DNA of 42,940 nucleotides from a virus. Below the pieces are notes generated by a model. It ran no database searches and was not told the DNA's origin. It saw nothing but the letters and a program-made list of their open reading frames with translations. The stretch spans positions 1-42,940 of the IMG/VR virus record IMGVR_UViG_3300013101_000024; one strand, given 5' to 3'. Made by a program: the position numbers and the translations under genes. Position 1 is the first letter of the stretch. Every line of letters starts with the position of its first letter. Positions 1 to 10,033 of this stretch are shown in pieces.

Positions 1-1
1 A

Positions 2-568
2 TGTAAAGTATTAGATTTTGTTAGTGTTGTAAAAGTATTAGCAACAGAATATGAAGGATTGATAGTTATAGAATCTAACTCATATGGAAATCAAGTTGTA
101 GAACAAATGAATAATAGTGAATACGCTACACAAGTATATAAAGAAAAACGAGGAAAAGAAATGTTATTTCCTGGTTTATCTAATAATAGTAAAACTAGAC
201 CATTAATGATTGATGCTTTATATTCTTATGTTTCAGAATACCCACATATGTTAAAATCAGAAAGATTAGCATTGGAACTAACTGGATTAGTTACTAAAAC
301 AAATGGTAGAGTAGAAGCTGATACAGGAGCACATGATGATTTAGCATTGGCTGCATCTTGTGCATATTATGTTAGAAAATATGATCCACCTTTAATGATA
401 AATACAAAAGAACATGCATCTATATTAAATGATATGTCTAATATTATAAATAGTAACACTCAAATTAGACAAGAATTTACTAGTGCTAGTATAATCAAAC
501 ATGCTAAAGAAAATATTAGTGAGATGGGCGGTTTTCAAGATATTTTAAAAATGTATGAAAAGCAATAA
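2..568 (+). CDS. Terminase large subunit, C-terminal nuclease part (5' truncated by window)
   Basis: The reading frame is open from base 2, so this is the 3' end of a gene that begins left of the window. Two hallmarks of the RNase H-fold nuclease domain of T4 gp17-type terminases are visible: a strand ending in an acidic residue followed by Asn and Gly (LIVIESNSYGNQVVEQM), and a late GAHDDLALAASCA motif that supplies the last metal-binding acidic residues. The enzyme packages DNA into the prohead and cuts the concatemer. The N-terminal ATPase half is not in view. It ends 12 bases before the next start, with AAGGAG between, so it is probably co-transcribed with the next three plus-strand genes. 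The family call is firm. The packaging strategy cannot be inferred from this part. Confidence 0.88.
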   Translation, partial: CKVLDFVSVVKVLATEYEGLIVIESNSYGNQVVEQMNNSEYATQVYKEKRGKEMLFPGLSNNSKTRPLMIDALYSYVSEYPHMLKSERLALELTGLVTKTNGRVEADTGAHDDLALAASCAYYVRKYDPPLMINTKEHASILNDMSNIINSNTQIRQEFTSASIIKHAKENISEMGGFQDILKMYEKQ

Positions 569-580
569 GGAGTTATATAA

Positions 581-1480
581 ATGTCTCAAGTAAATGAAAT
601 TTTTGCAGCACCTAGAGGTAATCTAAAATTAGTTGCTAACTTTGGTGGTGTTAAAATTTATACTTCTGAAACTTTAGTAAAACAATTTATTAAAGCAATG
701 AATAAAAATTCAAGAACAGCTCCTATTGCTCCTATATTATTAAAATTAATTTCACAACATGAATTTATGCCATGTTATTTAACCGATAAAATATTTAAAT
801 CAATATTAAAAAAACAACCACCAGAGTTTAAAGGTTATGTAGGAATGACTATGGGTAAATATATATTTGTATTTGTTGATAATGATACTAATATATTTGG
901 TTTTGCTTCTAATGAACAATTAGCTATTACTACACTACATGAGTTAATTCATAAAAGTTCAGGAAAATTCCCTCGTCAATTCTATCAAACTTTTAAAGAT
1001 GAACTTACAACATTTTATAAAAATTATTGGACTACTATTTTTAATTTACAAGAAGATAAAATAAATATAAAGGATATACACACCCTCATTCAATTCATAT
1101 ATTTTAATACAGAATCAGAAAAACGCAATAATAATTCTTTATCTCAATATCATAAACTTCTATTAAATTTATGTCTTAATACAACTACACTAAGTAATAA
1201 ACAAATACAAAAATTAATAAATGAGTATATTATATTAATTAAAATAGTTTGGAAAGGATTGGCTTCTCAAAATCCTATATTAATTGAAAAAATAGTAGAA
1301 GCTAAAAAACACTTAATTACTCCATTATATCATTCATATAAAAAATCTTTTGGATTGAATGTTAGACATATACAAGAATTATGTTATCAGGAATTATATG
1401 CTCCTTCGGAAGTGATTTCTTTACCAGCATTAATTAAACAACCCAACCCCAAAGTATATAACTTAATTAAAAAATTATAA
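581..1480 (+). CDS. HExxH zinc-metallopeptidase-like protein
   Basis: This is a 299-residue soluble protein, and its start is supported by AAGGAG nine bases upstream. Residues 120-124 read HELIH inside a predicted helix (ITTLHELIHKSS), the classic HExxH zinc-binding signature. A third ligand is not certain; an acidic residue further along the same helical region (DELTTFY) or later (YQELY) could serve. No signal peptide or membrane helix is visible. The gene sits between terminase and the tape-measure candidate, among late genes, so a role in virion maturation or as a virion-borne peptidase is possible. That role is inference only. HExxH can occur by chance, but its placement in a hydrophobic helix with flanking Thr/Leu is typical of real sites. 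The rest of the protein is not recognised. Confidence 0.6.
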   Translation: MSQVNEIFAAPRGNLKLVANFGGVKIYTSETLVKQFIKAMNKNSRTAPIAPILLKLISQHEFMPCYLTDKIFKSILKKQPPEFKGYVGMTMGKYIFVFVDNDTNIFGFASNEQLAITTLHELIHKSSGKFPRQFYQTFKDELTTFYKNYWTTIFNLQEDKINIKDIHTLIQFIYFNTESEKRNNNSLSQYHKLLLNLCLNTTTLSNKQIQKLINEYIILIKIVWKGLASQNPILIEKIVEAKKHLITPLYHSYKKSFGLNVRHIQELCYQELYAPSEVISLPALIKQPNPKVYNLIKKL

Positions 1481-1493
1481 TCGGAGAAAATAA

Positions 1494-4400
1494 ATGCCAG
1501 ATGATAAAAATGACAATCTAAATGATATGGCTAAATCTTCAGATAGTCTAAGGGCAAGAAAGATTAATAGTTTACATCGGTCTGTTGAAGATATAGTGCA
1601 TCAACAAAACAGACGTAGAATACAAACTGATAATCAAATAAAAGAAGCTGGATTATCCTCCGAAACAGAAAAAAATTATGATAGTATATTAAAAAGTTTG
1701 GGTCGTACTATAAGTAACTTAGCAACTGGTGTTAAAACTATTACAACTGAAACAGGAAAAGCAACAACAGATGCTATTGGACAATATGGTCGAGCAGTTG
1801 GTGAAGATATAAGTATTAATAAAACTAATACTGTAGCTATGGCTCTTTCTAAATCAACTCCATTATTTGGTTACTTCGCTGCTAAATTTATGGAAACAGA
1901 TGTATTTAAAGATGCAACTACTAGAATAAAAAATAATATTGGTTCTGCATTATCTGAAGGAATGTCTAAAGCTGGAAGTGGTATATCAAGTATATTTCAT
2001 AAAGGAAAACAATTTTCAGATGAACATCAACCAGCAACATCATCCGACTTAGAAAAATTACGAGCTTCAATTGATCAATCTCCTCCCAAATTACAGACAG
2101 GAGGATATGTAAGACAAGGTGGTTTAGCAGAATTACATGCAGCAGAAGTAGTAACTCCAATAGATAAACTATTAAAACAAATTGATGAAGCAAAAAGCGC
2201 TGATATTTCTAGAAAGTTAAATTCTACATTAGAAATTATGTCAGATAATGTAGGTGGATTAGAGGATGTTATACTCCATCAACAAAAACAACAACAAAGT
2301 GTTTTACAAACTTTTGTTACTGAATTTAAAAAAAATAAAGAATCTGAAGAATCTGGAACAGAACAATTATTAAATTCTATTAATGAACTAAAAGCAGGAT
2401 TAATAGGTTCAGCTGATAGAACAAGAGTAGCTTGGCAACAAACTTTATTAGATCATCCAACATTTCGTAATCTTAAAATGGCTTATGAAATATTATCGAG
2501 TGCAATGCTTAGTCCTATTAAATATTTATTTGGTATAAGAGGTGGTTATGCTGGTGATGTTAATAGAGCTATGTCATCTTCTAATATGTTTTTGAAACAA
2601 GCTAATTTGTTAGCATTAATTTACACCACAATGATGCCAAAGTTGGATAATATATCTCAATACACTAAAGCTGCAGCCGAAGGTATAACAGGTGAAAAAA
2701 TAGTACCTGGTAATATTAATAAGACCTATACTATGTTTGAAAAAATTAGAGCAAAATTAACTTCTCGTACTTTACCAGGACAAGAAGAAACATCTTGGAT
2801 GCATCGGTTCGCTAAACAATTTGGTTTAGATGAAGATGTAATGAAAGAAGCTGGTATAGGTGGATTAAAAGATTTTCTTAGACCACAAGATATTATGGGT
2901 AAGATGGGAGCTTCTCGTGAAAATATAAAAAGTAAATTTATGGAAGATGAAGAATGGGATACTCTTCGTTCATTTATAGGTAAATTTTCTAAAAGAATGC
3001 GAGAAACAGAAGGTTATGCTGCAGGAAAAAGTAGAGACAAAAAAAGATGGGATCAACAAGAAAAACAAGAGAGTTTTTTTACAAGTGTTAAAGAATACTT
3101 AAGAAAATTGACTAAAATGAAATCTGATCAAGAAGAAAGAGAAGGACCTCATTCACCAAGTATGGCTGAAAACATAGCTAGTACTACTAGAATGACAGAT
3201 GATCATTTTAAAGAAAATATGCAGAACGAAAAAGAGAAAAAAGGTATATTTCAAAAAATAAAAGAAAGTAGTTTTATGCAGTTAGATTTTATGAATAAAT
3301 TAACCGCCCAAGTTAAAAAATTAAGATCTTGGTTTTGGGATGCATTATTATTTGCTGGTGGATTTATTAAAAATATTTTCTTTAGTGGTTTAGGATCTCT
3401 GAAAAATTGGATCAAAGCTGGTTTGGGAGCTATTGGTTTAGGTGGTCTTGTTAAAAATTTAAAAGGATTTCTTGGTAAAGGTGGATCAAAACTTAAAGGT
3501 TTATTTGGTTTGGGTGCATCCGCTAATCCTTATGCTGCTGCAGTAGAAGGAGCAACAGCAAAAAAAGGAATTTTAGGTGTTGCAGGTAGAATGGGTGCTA
3601 AAGTAGCTGGTATTGGAGCTGGTGGTATTATGGGCGTAGGTATGGGTCTATGGGATATGGCTCGTGCTATTATTAGTGGAGATGAAGTTGGGTTCGTTGG
3701 TAATTTTATAACACGTGGATTAGCTGGTTTTCTTGGGGGTAGAGATTCTGGTCTTAGTGGTGCTATTAGTGGTGCTATGAAAGGTGGAGGGTTAGGATTT
3801 GCAGCAGGAGCGGTTACTGGACCAGGTGCTTTCATAAGTGGAGCATTAGGTGCTGCTGCAGGTGGTATACTTGGTTTTGTTGGTGGAGCAAACTTATCAA
3901 AAGCTATAAATAAAACAATGGAAGGTATAAGTAACATAACAAGTGCTATTTGGAAAATGATTAAATTTCCTTTTCAACTTATTAGAGAAGGATTACAATC
4001 TTTCGGAATTTTATTAAAATATCAATGGAATAAAGCGACTGCAAGTTTTAGAGATTGGTGGGAAAAAGATGGTATTATACAAAAAGGTCTGCATTGGATT
4101 ACTGATAAAATATCTTTTATTCTTGGTTATATTAAAAAACCATTTGTTGGCGCTGCTAATATGATTAAATCTTTAATAGATGGTTTTAGTTTAAGAAAAG
4201 GATTTATAAATAATCTTAAAGCTTTTGGTAATGCTCTATTAAACTTCCCAAAATATTTATTACAAGATACATATGAAAAATTATCAAAAATTCCTGTTAT
4301 AGGAAAATATATTAAAAAATCAATGGATGCTTTAGGTGGTTTTGTTAAAGATGTCCAAACAGGTGAATTATCAGATAAATTAGGAGAATCTTTAGGACAA

Positions 4401-5195
4401 GAAACTAATATGTCTCGTAAAGCTCAAAAAATAAGAGATGAAAAAACAGCTCAATTAAGTAAACAATATACTCCTACTGGTACAGGAAGAATGTCACAAG
4501 AAGGTACTTATGGTAATTATAATATCAATTACCGTACTCGTGGAAAAGAAATGTATATGACCAAAGCAGATAAAAGAAAAAAAATACTTGTTCTAAATAA
4601 TGAAATAATGGGAGCTCGACGAGATATATATAAATATCGTGACAAAGATGCCTTTTTCAAAAGTGATAGGGAAGAAAAAAGACTCAATGCACACTTAAAT
4701 CAACTTTATCGTGACAAAGAAAAATATTCAAATACAAAACTTTTAAATGAAAAAGCACAAAAACAATTTCGTATTGATGATATAAAAAATAGATCAATAG
4801 AAAAACAATTAAATAGAATAAAAAATATACCTAAATATAGTTCTTATGTACCAGAAGATATTAAAAAACAATTAAATCAAAAACCAGTTAAAGATGCAAC
4901 AAATTTTGAAAATCGAACTGGTGGAATTTTAGTTAGAGATAATGTTGAGAAAACTGTTGATTTAAAATTAGAAAAACAACGAAATGAAGATCTTAAAAAA
5001 GAATTAGAAAATATTAAAGAAGGTACAAATGGAGTAACACAAGCAATGTTACAAAACCATAATACATCCGTAAATTCTTCCAATACTCAAACAAGTAATG
5101 TCGTAAACAACAATGGCGGTGGTGGACAACAAAAACTACCTTTCTCTGGAGCAAATATGATAGCTCATGAAATTGTTAGTTGTCACATAGATTAA
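1494..5195 (+). CDS. Tape-measure-like large tail protein
   Basis: This 1233-residue protein starts after TCGGAG and is the third largest gene here. About residues 200-230 carry a GGYVRQGGLAELHAAEVV element of the kind common in phage tape measure proteins (Gly-Gly-x-Val ... Gly-x-x-Glu-Val-Val/Ile-P). Residues about 640-805 form a long Gly/Ala-rich hydrophobic stretch with glycine-zipper spacing and several possible membrane-spanning helices, flanked by charged coiled-coil-like regions. This composition is usual for tape measures, which span the tube lumen and enter the host membrane during ejection. It lies just before the gp48/54-like gene, where T4 also places its tape measure (gene 29 before 48). 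The usual 1.5 angstrom per residue rule would give a tail near 185 nm. An alternative is an internal ejection protein. Confidence 0.62.
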   Translation: MPDDKNDNLNDMAKSSDSLRARKINSLHRSVEDIVHQQNRRRIQTDNQIKEAGLSSETEKNYDSILKSLGRTISNLATGVKTITTETGKATTDAIGQYGRAVGEDISINKTNTVAMALSKSTPLFGYFAAKFMETDVFKDATTRIKNNIGSALSEGMSKAGSGISSIFHKGKQFSDEHQPATSSDLEKLRASIDQSPPKLQTGGYVRQGGLAELHAAEVVTPIDKLLKQIDEAKSADISRKLNSTLEIMSDNVGGLEDVILHQQKQQQSVLQTFVTEFKKNKESEESGTEQLLNSINELKAGLIGSADRTRVAWQQTLLDHPTFRNLKMAYEILSSAMLSPIKYLFGIRGGYAGDVNRAMSSSNMFLKQANLLALIYTTMMPKLDNISQYTKAAAEGITGEKIVPGNINKTYTMFEKIRAKLTSRTLPGQEETSWMHRFAKQFGLDEDVMKEAGIGGLKDFLRPQDIMGKMGASRENIKSKFMEDEEWDTLRSFIGKFSKRMRETEGYAAGKSRDKKRWDQQEKQESFFTSVKEYLRKLTKMKSDQEEREGPHSPSMAENIASTTRMTDDHFKENMQNEKEKKGIFQKIKESSFMQLDFMNKLTAQVKKLRSWFWDALLFAGGFIKNIFFSGLGSLKNWIKAGLGAIGLGGLVKNLKGFLGKGGSKLKGLFGLGASANPYAAAVEGATAKKGILGVAGRMGAKVAGIGAGGIMGVGMGLWDMARAIISGDEVGFVGNFITRGLAGFLGGRDSGLSGAISGAMKGGGLGFAAGAVTGPGAFISGALGAAAGGILGFVGGANLSKAINKTMEGISNITSAIWKMIKFPFQLIREGLQSFGILLKYQWNKATASFRDWWEKDGIIQKGLHWITDKISFILGYIKKPFVGAANMIKSLIDGFSLRKGFINNLKAFGNALLNFPKYLLQDTYEKLSKIPVIGKYIKKSMDALGGFVKDVQTGELSDKLGESLGQETNMSRKAQKIRDEKTAQLSKQYTPTGTGRMSQEGTYGNYNINYRTRGKEMYMTKADKRKKILVLNNEIMGARRDIYKYRDKDAFFKSDREEKRLNAHLNQLYRDKEKYSNTKLLNEKAQKQFRIDDIKNRSIEKQLNRIKNIPKYSSYVPEDIKKQLNQKPVKDATNFENRTGGILVRDNVEKTVDLKLEKQRNEDLKKELENIKEGTNGVTQAMLQNHNTSVNSSNTQTSNVVNNNGGGGQQKLPFSGANMIAHEIVSCHID

Positions 5196-5208
5196 GGAGA
5201 CAAAATAT

Positions 5209-6423
5209 ATGAATATAGATCCTATTGGTGGTGCATTTGGGTTACCACCATCTAGTTATGTAAGCGATAGCATGATTGAAAATAGTATGCCAATTTTTGA
5301 AGTTATGCCATGTATCCCACAATTCAATAGTGGATTAAATTTATTTAAAGTTGTAAGAGCAGGAAAAGAATATCAAGACATATTATCTAATCATGGGTTT
5401 GATACTCAAGTACCATTAAAATTTGCTTTTATGGCTGATAATTTTCCAACTGATTCTTTTGTAAATGATTATGGAGAAACTTTTCTACAAAAATTTACAG
5501 ATGTGGCTTCTCAGGGTATGAGTCAAATTGCTCAAATGATGGGAGCACAAAAAGCTACAGATGCAGGAAAAGAAATTGGTCAAGCTATGCAAGCAACTGG
5601 AAAAGAAATGACAGGAGTTATGGGTGATATTTTATCAGGTATTGGTAGTGGAGTATCAGGTGTTTCTACGGGAATAGAACAAGCTGCAAATAGTAAAGCT
5701 GTGAGAGATCTAATTGGCGGTGGTGGAGAAGTAGTAAATAAAATGTTGGCAGGACATCGAGTTGATTTCCCTCAAGTTTGGAGAAATAGTAGTTATACTC
5801 CATCTTATACAGCAACTGTTCGACTTTATAATCCTAATCCTGCAAATCCAGCTTCCACTAAAAAATATATTATTGGACCTTTAGCTGCTTTATTATGTTT
5901 ATCTTTACCACATTCAGATGATGGAAGTACATACAATTGGCCATTTTTTCATAAAATTAAATCAAAAGGAATTTATAATTTAGATCCTGCTGTTATTACT
6001 AATATCACAGTAGTTAAAGGTGGAGATCAACAACAAATTGCCTTTAATCAAAACCTAAGTATGGTTGATGTAAGAGTAGATTTTACAAGTTTATATAACA
6101 GTTTAATTGTCGAAGAAAAAGGAGCAATCTCAACTAACAGACCTACCTTAAGAACATATTTAGATGCTCTATCTAAACAAGGTACTGTCCATTCTAGAAA
6201 TGTAATGAATCAACAGGCGAGTAGTTTAGCTGGGAGAGGAACTATTCAACAAATTAAAAATAAACAATTAACTAAATTAGAAAGAAATTTGATTGTAAAA
6301 AATGAAATGGCTCGAAAAAGAAACGGACCAGGAATTATAGTAACAGAACCTGATAATCGTACAAATCCTATAGATAAATTAATACAAACCAAATTAGAGG
6401 AATTAGGTATAGGTTTTACTTAG
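5209..6423 (+). CDS. Baseplate/tail-tube initiator candidate (T4 gp48/gp54-like)
   Basis: This 404-residue protein has AAGGAG nine bases before the ATG. The C-terminal half has the arrangement seen in T4 gp48/gp54: a segment with conserved Pro/Trp and aromatic residues (SYTPSYTATVRLYNPNP), then alternating beta strands around AVITNITVVKGG and a final strand with the pattern VDVRVDFTSLYNSLIV, comparable to the gp48 terminus. A Gly/Ser/Ala-rich linker fills residues about 100-190. Proteins of this type cap the baseplate hub and nucleate tube polymerisation around the tape measure, and the tape-measure candidate is the gene immediately upstream. No alignment was possible, so the call rests on pattern and neighbourhood. 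Its stop overlaps the 3' end of the convergent gene at 6416 by eight bases. Confidence 0.5.
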   Translation: MNIDPIGGAFGLPPSSYVSDSMIENSMPIFEVMPCIPQFNSGLNLFKVVRAGKEYQDILSNHGFDTQVPLKFAFMADNFPTDSFVNDYGETFLQKFTDVASQGMSQIAQMMGAQKATDAGKEIGQAMQATGKEMTGVMGDILSGIGSGVSGVSTGIEQAANSKAVRDLIGGGGEVVNKMLAGHRVDFPQVWRNSSYTPSYTATVRLYNPNPANPASTKKYIIGPLAALLCLSLPHSDDGSTYNWPFFHKIKSKGIYNLDPAVITNITVVKGGDQQQIAFNQNLSMVDVRVDFTSLYNSLIVEEKGAISTNRPTLRTYLDALSKQGTVHSRNVMNQQASSLAGRGTIQQIKNKQLTKLERNLIVKNEMARKRNGPGIIVTEPDNRTNPIDKLIQTKLEELGIGFT

Positions 6424-7534
6424 AACAAATTGTATTTTTTAATATCATAGTTATATAAAAAGCTAAAAATAAATTAATTAAATATTGAGTTTGATTAGTT
6501 AATTTATCATATTGTTTTTTATAATTAAATTCTTTAATAAGTTTTAATATTAAAATATTAATTTGTTGTTTGAGGTATATCTTATCTGTAGTTCTTCTTA
6601 TAGACATTTTTTTACGAACATAAGTATAATAATCTTTCCCACAAATCTCTTTTACAGATTTAATATCTCTAAGGAATAGCTTATAGATAATTAGAATATT
6701 ATCTGAAAATTTTATATTATTCAATTTAGTTGTTAATTGGGTAGCAATAGATGTTTTTATTTTAGTTAATTTTCTTGCTTCAATTTGAGCTTTTCTATCA
6801 ACTAATCTATATACCACTATTTTTTTAGTTAATTCTTCAGCTAATTTATTTGTTTTAGTAGTTGTCAATTGTTTATAAGTATCTTCTGGATTATCAGATT
6901 CAGTATCACTTCTAAATCCTGTTCCTTGTTCTTCTGCTCTATAATAAGCTTCTGCAAAACTTTTTCTACTTTGTGATATACGAGTACGACTATCTTGCAT
7001 AAAACGAGATATATCATCTAAATTATTTTCTAACAATCCTTTAGTCCATAGACGCATCATATCTCTTGATATATGTTGTAAAGCATTTGCAATAGTTTTT
7101 TCTCTTACAAATAAATGAGTTTTAGCTATATTCTCTAATGCATATTTAAATACATCAGGATTACAATATTTTGGAAAAGACCCTCTCATAAGATTTGCAT
7201 AATAACGAATCATATAAAAAGACATTAAATATTTATATACAATATTATTTCTTTTCTTTAAAAAGTATTGCATTAAGAAAATATAAAAATTAGCAATAGG
7301 TTCTCGATGTATTAAAAAAGCAGCTTCCTTACGCCCTTTCCATCTTCTTTTGGTAAAAGCTCTAACATCCGATTCGGTTAAACCAGTCATTCTTAACATT
7401 TCATAATAATGTTTTTTAACTACAGGAAAATGACATGGTTCTGCAATAGCACTTATATTACGGGCAACAATACGAACTATATAAGATCTAAAAGTTGAAT
7501 CATTTATTTTAACTTTATTTAATAATTCTTGCAT
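6416..7534 (-). CDS. Unrecognised Lys/Arg-rich helical protein
   Basis: This 372-residue, strongly basic, mostly alpha-helical protein is not one I recognise. The N-terminal 130 residues are rich in Arg, Tyr and Phe (for example RRWKGRKEAAFLIHREP). A linker around residues 200-230 is acidic and polar (TESDNPEDTYKQ). The C-terminal part is Lys/Ile-rich and ends in a hydrophobic stretch. There is no signal peptide. The start follows AGGATAATTA, which overlaps the end of the gp6-like gene four bases away, so the two are translationally linked and this protein is probably a virion or tail-assembly component. It is the last gene of the minus-strand tail operon and overlaps the convergent plus-strand gene by eight bases. 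No hairpin terminator is visible in the overlap. Confidence 0.6.
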   Translation of the reverse strand: MQELLNKVKINDSTFRSYIVRIVARNISAIAEPCHFPVVKKHYYEMLRMTGLTESDVRAFTKRRWKGRKEAAFLIHREPIANFYIFLMQYFLKKRNNIVYKYLMSFYMIRYYANLMRGSFPKYCNPDVFKYALENIAKTHLFVREKTIANALQHISRDMMRLWTKGLLENNLDDISRFMQDSRTRISQSRKSFAEAYYRAEEQGTGFRSDTESDNPEDTYKQLTTTKTNKLAEELTKKIVVYRLVDRKAQIEARKLTKIKTSIATQLTTKLNNIKFSDNILIIYKLFLRDIKSVKEICGKDYYTYVRKKMSIRRTTDKIYLKQQINILILKLIKEFNYKKQYDKLTNQTQYLINLFLAFYITMILKNTICSK

Positions 7535-7537
7535 TAA

Positions 7538-10021
7538 TTATCCTACCCTTACCGTAATACTATCTTCTATAAAGTAAATATACTCAGGACCATATTCTAA
7601 TAATTGTTCTTCCGTTAAATCTTTTAAATCAAAATTAAAAAAGATACTAGTTTCTGGTTTTCTTAATCTACAATGACTAACACCTTCTATTTCTTGAACT
7701 ACATCTATAATTTCTGATCTATATATTTCTATACCAGTACCAAATCGATCTTTAAATTCTTCAATAATAGTCTCTCGTACTAACGTTTGTAAGCTCGCTA
7801 AATTACCGCTAAAGGTTAAATCTCTAAAAACTTCTATTTCAATTTCTAAAGGAATAGAATAAACCGGTAAAGGAATCCAACCACCTGCTGAGTATATATA
7901 ACGATTATCTAAATTAGTAACATATAATATAGTATCAGCAGAAGGTGTTTCATATATAAAAGTCATAGAAGTAGAATCTGTACAACGAATAATATTATCT
8001 TGATATTCATCATCTCTGGTATGAGGAGCATATATAAACCTATCTCCAGTATTACAAGTAACTGGTAATGTATTTACTATATCTACAACATCAGAGGAAG
8101 TCGATTGATTTAATAACATTGCTTGTAATAAACCATATGTATTTGTAAACTTAATATTTGAAAAGTCAGTTAACATTCTTCGATCAGTTAAATCAGAAGT
8201 ACTTATTAAACTTTGCATTACCTGTAATTCAAATGCTTCTTGGTCAATACTATCATAATATTCTTTTTCAATAACGGGAACATCGTAAACTATCATACTC
8301 GTTCCATCTATAACAAGATTGGATCTCATAAACGTACTCAAGTCTGCTCTAAATGTAACCTTATTGGAATATAAACTAATTTCTGCTCCGCCAGGTTCTT
8401 TTATAACAAATTCAAATGTTTGTTCACCTATTGGCATATTAATATATGGATCAAACGTATATATAAAATATTGATTAGTAGAGTCATTAATCATATTCTT
8501 AACTGAACCACTGGATTTAATAGTCATTTCACATGAAGTTAAATCAGAATCTATTTCATCCGACTTATAATGTAGTTTAAAAATCCCATCATCACCGACT
8601 CTTTGGACTTCAAGTAGATCTGCATATATAGCATATGTTGAAACATAACTCGATTCTAAAGCTGGTATTAACTTAATAGAAGATACTACATATTCATATT
8701 CACCAACAGTATTATGTTGTTTTAATTCTATTTCAAAAAGAGAATAATAATCATTATCTCCAATAGTAACAATTTCATCTCGATATAATCGTTCTGTAGT
8801 AGTAGGAATAGTAATTTTTGCATTACGAGTAGGAACTAAATTTTCAATTTCTGTAGTACCAGCTCCATATAATAAAGCACTGAATAATTCAATTTCATTA
8901 ACTTGTAAATCTGAACGTTTTAATATAGGTAGAGAATTTTGTGCAAAAGGCATATCTGGTACTATTACATTAATATCTTTATAATCACCATCAGAAACAA
9001 GGCGTTCTAAAGATTTAATAGAAGCAATCGAATTTCTTCTAATTTCTTCTAATGATTCTTCATCAACTCCTCCAAAAGCACTTGAATTATTAACAACCTC
9101 ATAATTAACAATTTGAGTTGCTCCAGATAATGTACTTAAATAAATTCTTTCACCATCTTTTATTGAACCAGCAATAACATTACCACCACTTCCATTAGTA
9201 GTTAATATATCAACAAATACTGTTGAACCAGGATCTGGTTGTTCACCCATTAAACCATTCCCAAATGTTAAAAGTCTGCCAGAATCAGTTCTTTTAGAAA
9301 CAAATCCTTTATCAGAAGCTGTCATTAAAAAGACTGAATCAAATTCAGTCCATGTAGTCTTAGTTGTACTACCAGGTTTCTGTATTTGAACTTGTATCTC
9401 TGCTACCTCACCAGTAATTGGTACTTCAAGAGTTACAAATTGAAATTCTCTTATATCAGAGTCTATTTGAAATTCTTGATTTTCTATTTGGGTTTGTTTT
9501 AAAGGAAGTACAAAACTAAAATCTTCGGTTGTAATATTTATAGGTAAATTATATCTTTTATTATCTTCTTGAACAACTATAGATGGGTTAGCATTATTAA
9601 GCACTTCTATTGTTGTATCATAATAAGTTACAAATTGAACTTCTCCACTAGCATTAAATTTAAAACCTTCGGAAATAACAAATTGTGTTATTGGATCTTC
9701 AAATCCAAAAGGAATAGTTATTAAAACATTAACGGTAGCTGGTGTAGCTTCTCTGGTATTATAACCAAGAAACGCGGATAAATTAAGAATTGATTCTGGT
9801 ATTTGAGCTTTAGTTAAAAAGAATTCTCTATAAACAGAAAGTTGATAGAATAATAAATTTCCGGTAATTGTAGAAATAGTATCAATTATGAAACTTAAAA
9901 AAGATGACTTAGTAAGATCCACATTTTCCAATTCTAAATAACGTTTAACTTCTGCACTTATGGTTTCACGAATAGAATCTCTAGATAAATATATCTGTTC
10001 TGATAATATTGTATCTGTCAT
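7538..10021 (-). CDS. Baseplate wedge protein, gp6/baseplate J-like
   Basis: This 827-residue protein starts after AAAGGAG. Several features match the T4 gp6/P2 gpJ family. The N-terminal helical part ends with an aromatic-rich YREFFLTKAQIPESILNLSA segment. An Asn-Thr-Arg-Glu-Ala turn (LGYNTREATPA) follows. A central element (EEIRRNSIASIKSLERLVSDGDYK) corresponds to the baseplate J core, in which the cross-wedge helices precede the conserved D-Y. The last 130 residues (VRETIIEEFKDRFGTGIEIYRSEIIDVVQEIEGV) are typical of gpJ/gp6 C-termini. gp6 forms the inner ring of the baseplate that changes diameter during contraction. Near 660 aa in T4, this copy is longer because of inserted beta-rich domains between residues about 400 and 640. 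The neighbouring gp25-like gene fits this assignment. Confidence 0.85.
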   Translation of the reverse strand: MTDTILSEQIYLSRDSIRETISAEVKRYLELENVDLTKSSFLSFIIDTISTITGNLLFYQLSVYREFFLTKAQIPESILNLSAFLGYNTREATPATVNVLITIPFGFEDPITQFVISEGFKFNASGEVQFVTYYDTTIEVLNNANPSIVVQEDNKRYNLPINITTEDFSFVLPLKQTQIENQEFQIDSDIREFQFVTLEVPITGEVAEIQVQIQKPGSTTKTTWTEFDSVFLMTASDKGFVSKRTDSGRLLTFGNGLMGEQPDPGSTVFVDILTTNGSGGNVIAGSIKDGERIYLSTLSGATQIVNYEVVNNSSAFGGVDEESLEEIRRNSIASIKSLERLVSDGDYKDINVIVPDMPFAQNSLPILKRSDLQVNEIELFSALLYGAGTTEIENLVPTRNAKITIPTTTERLYRDEIVTIGDNDYYSLFEIELKQHNTVGEYEYVVSSIKLIPALESSYVSTYAIYADLLEVQRVGDDGIFKLHYKSDEIDSDLTSCEMTIKSSGSVKNMINDSTNQYFIYTFDPYINMPIGEQTFEFVIKEPGGAEISLYSNKVTFRADLSTFMRSNLVIDGTSMIVYDVPVIEKEYYDSIDQEAFELQVMQSLISTSDLTDRRMLTDFSNIKFTNTYGLLQAMLLNQSTSSDVVDIVNTLPVTCNTGDRFIYAPHTRDDEYQDNIIRCTDSTSMTFIYETPSADTILYVTNLDNRYIYSAGGWIPLPVYSIPLEIEIEVFRDLTFSGNLASLQTLVRETIIEEFKDRFGTGIEIYRSEIIDVVQEIEGVSHCRLRKPETSIFFNFDLKDLTEEQLLEYGPEYIYFIEDSITVRVG

Positions 10022-10033
10022 CTGTTGACTCCT

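Noticed and set aside
3530-3937. 135-residue Pro/Ala-rich frame on the minus strand
   Set aside because: It is antisense to the glycine-rich part of the tape-measure candidate; composition follows from reverse reading of Gly/Ala codons.
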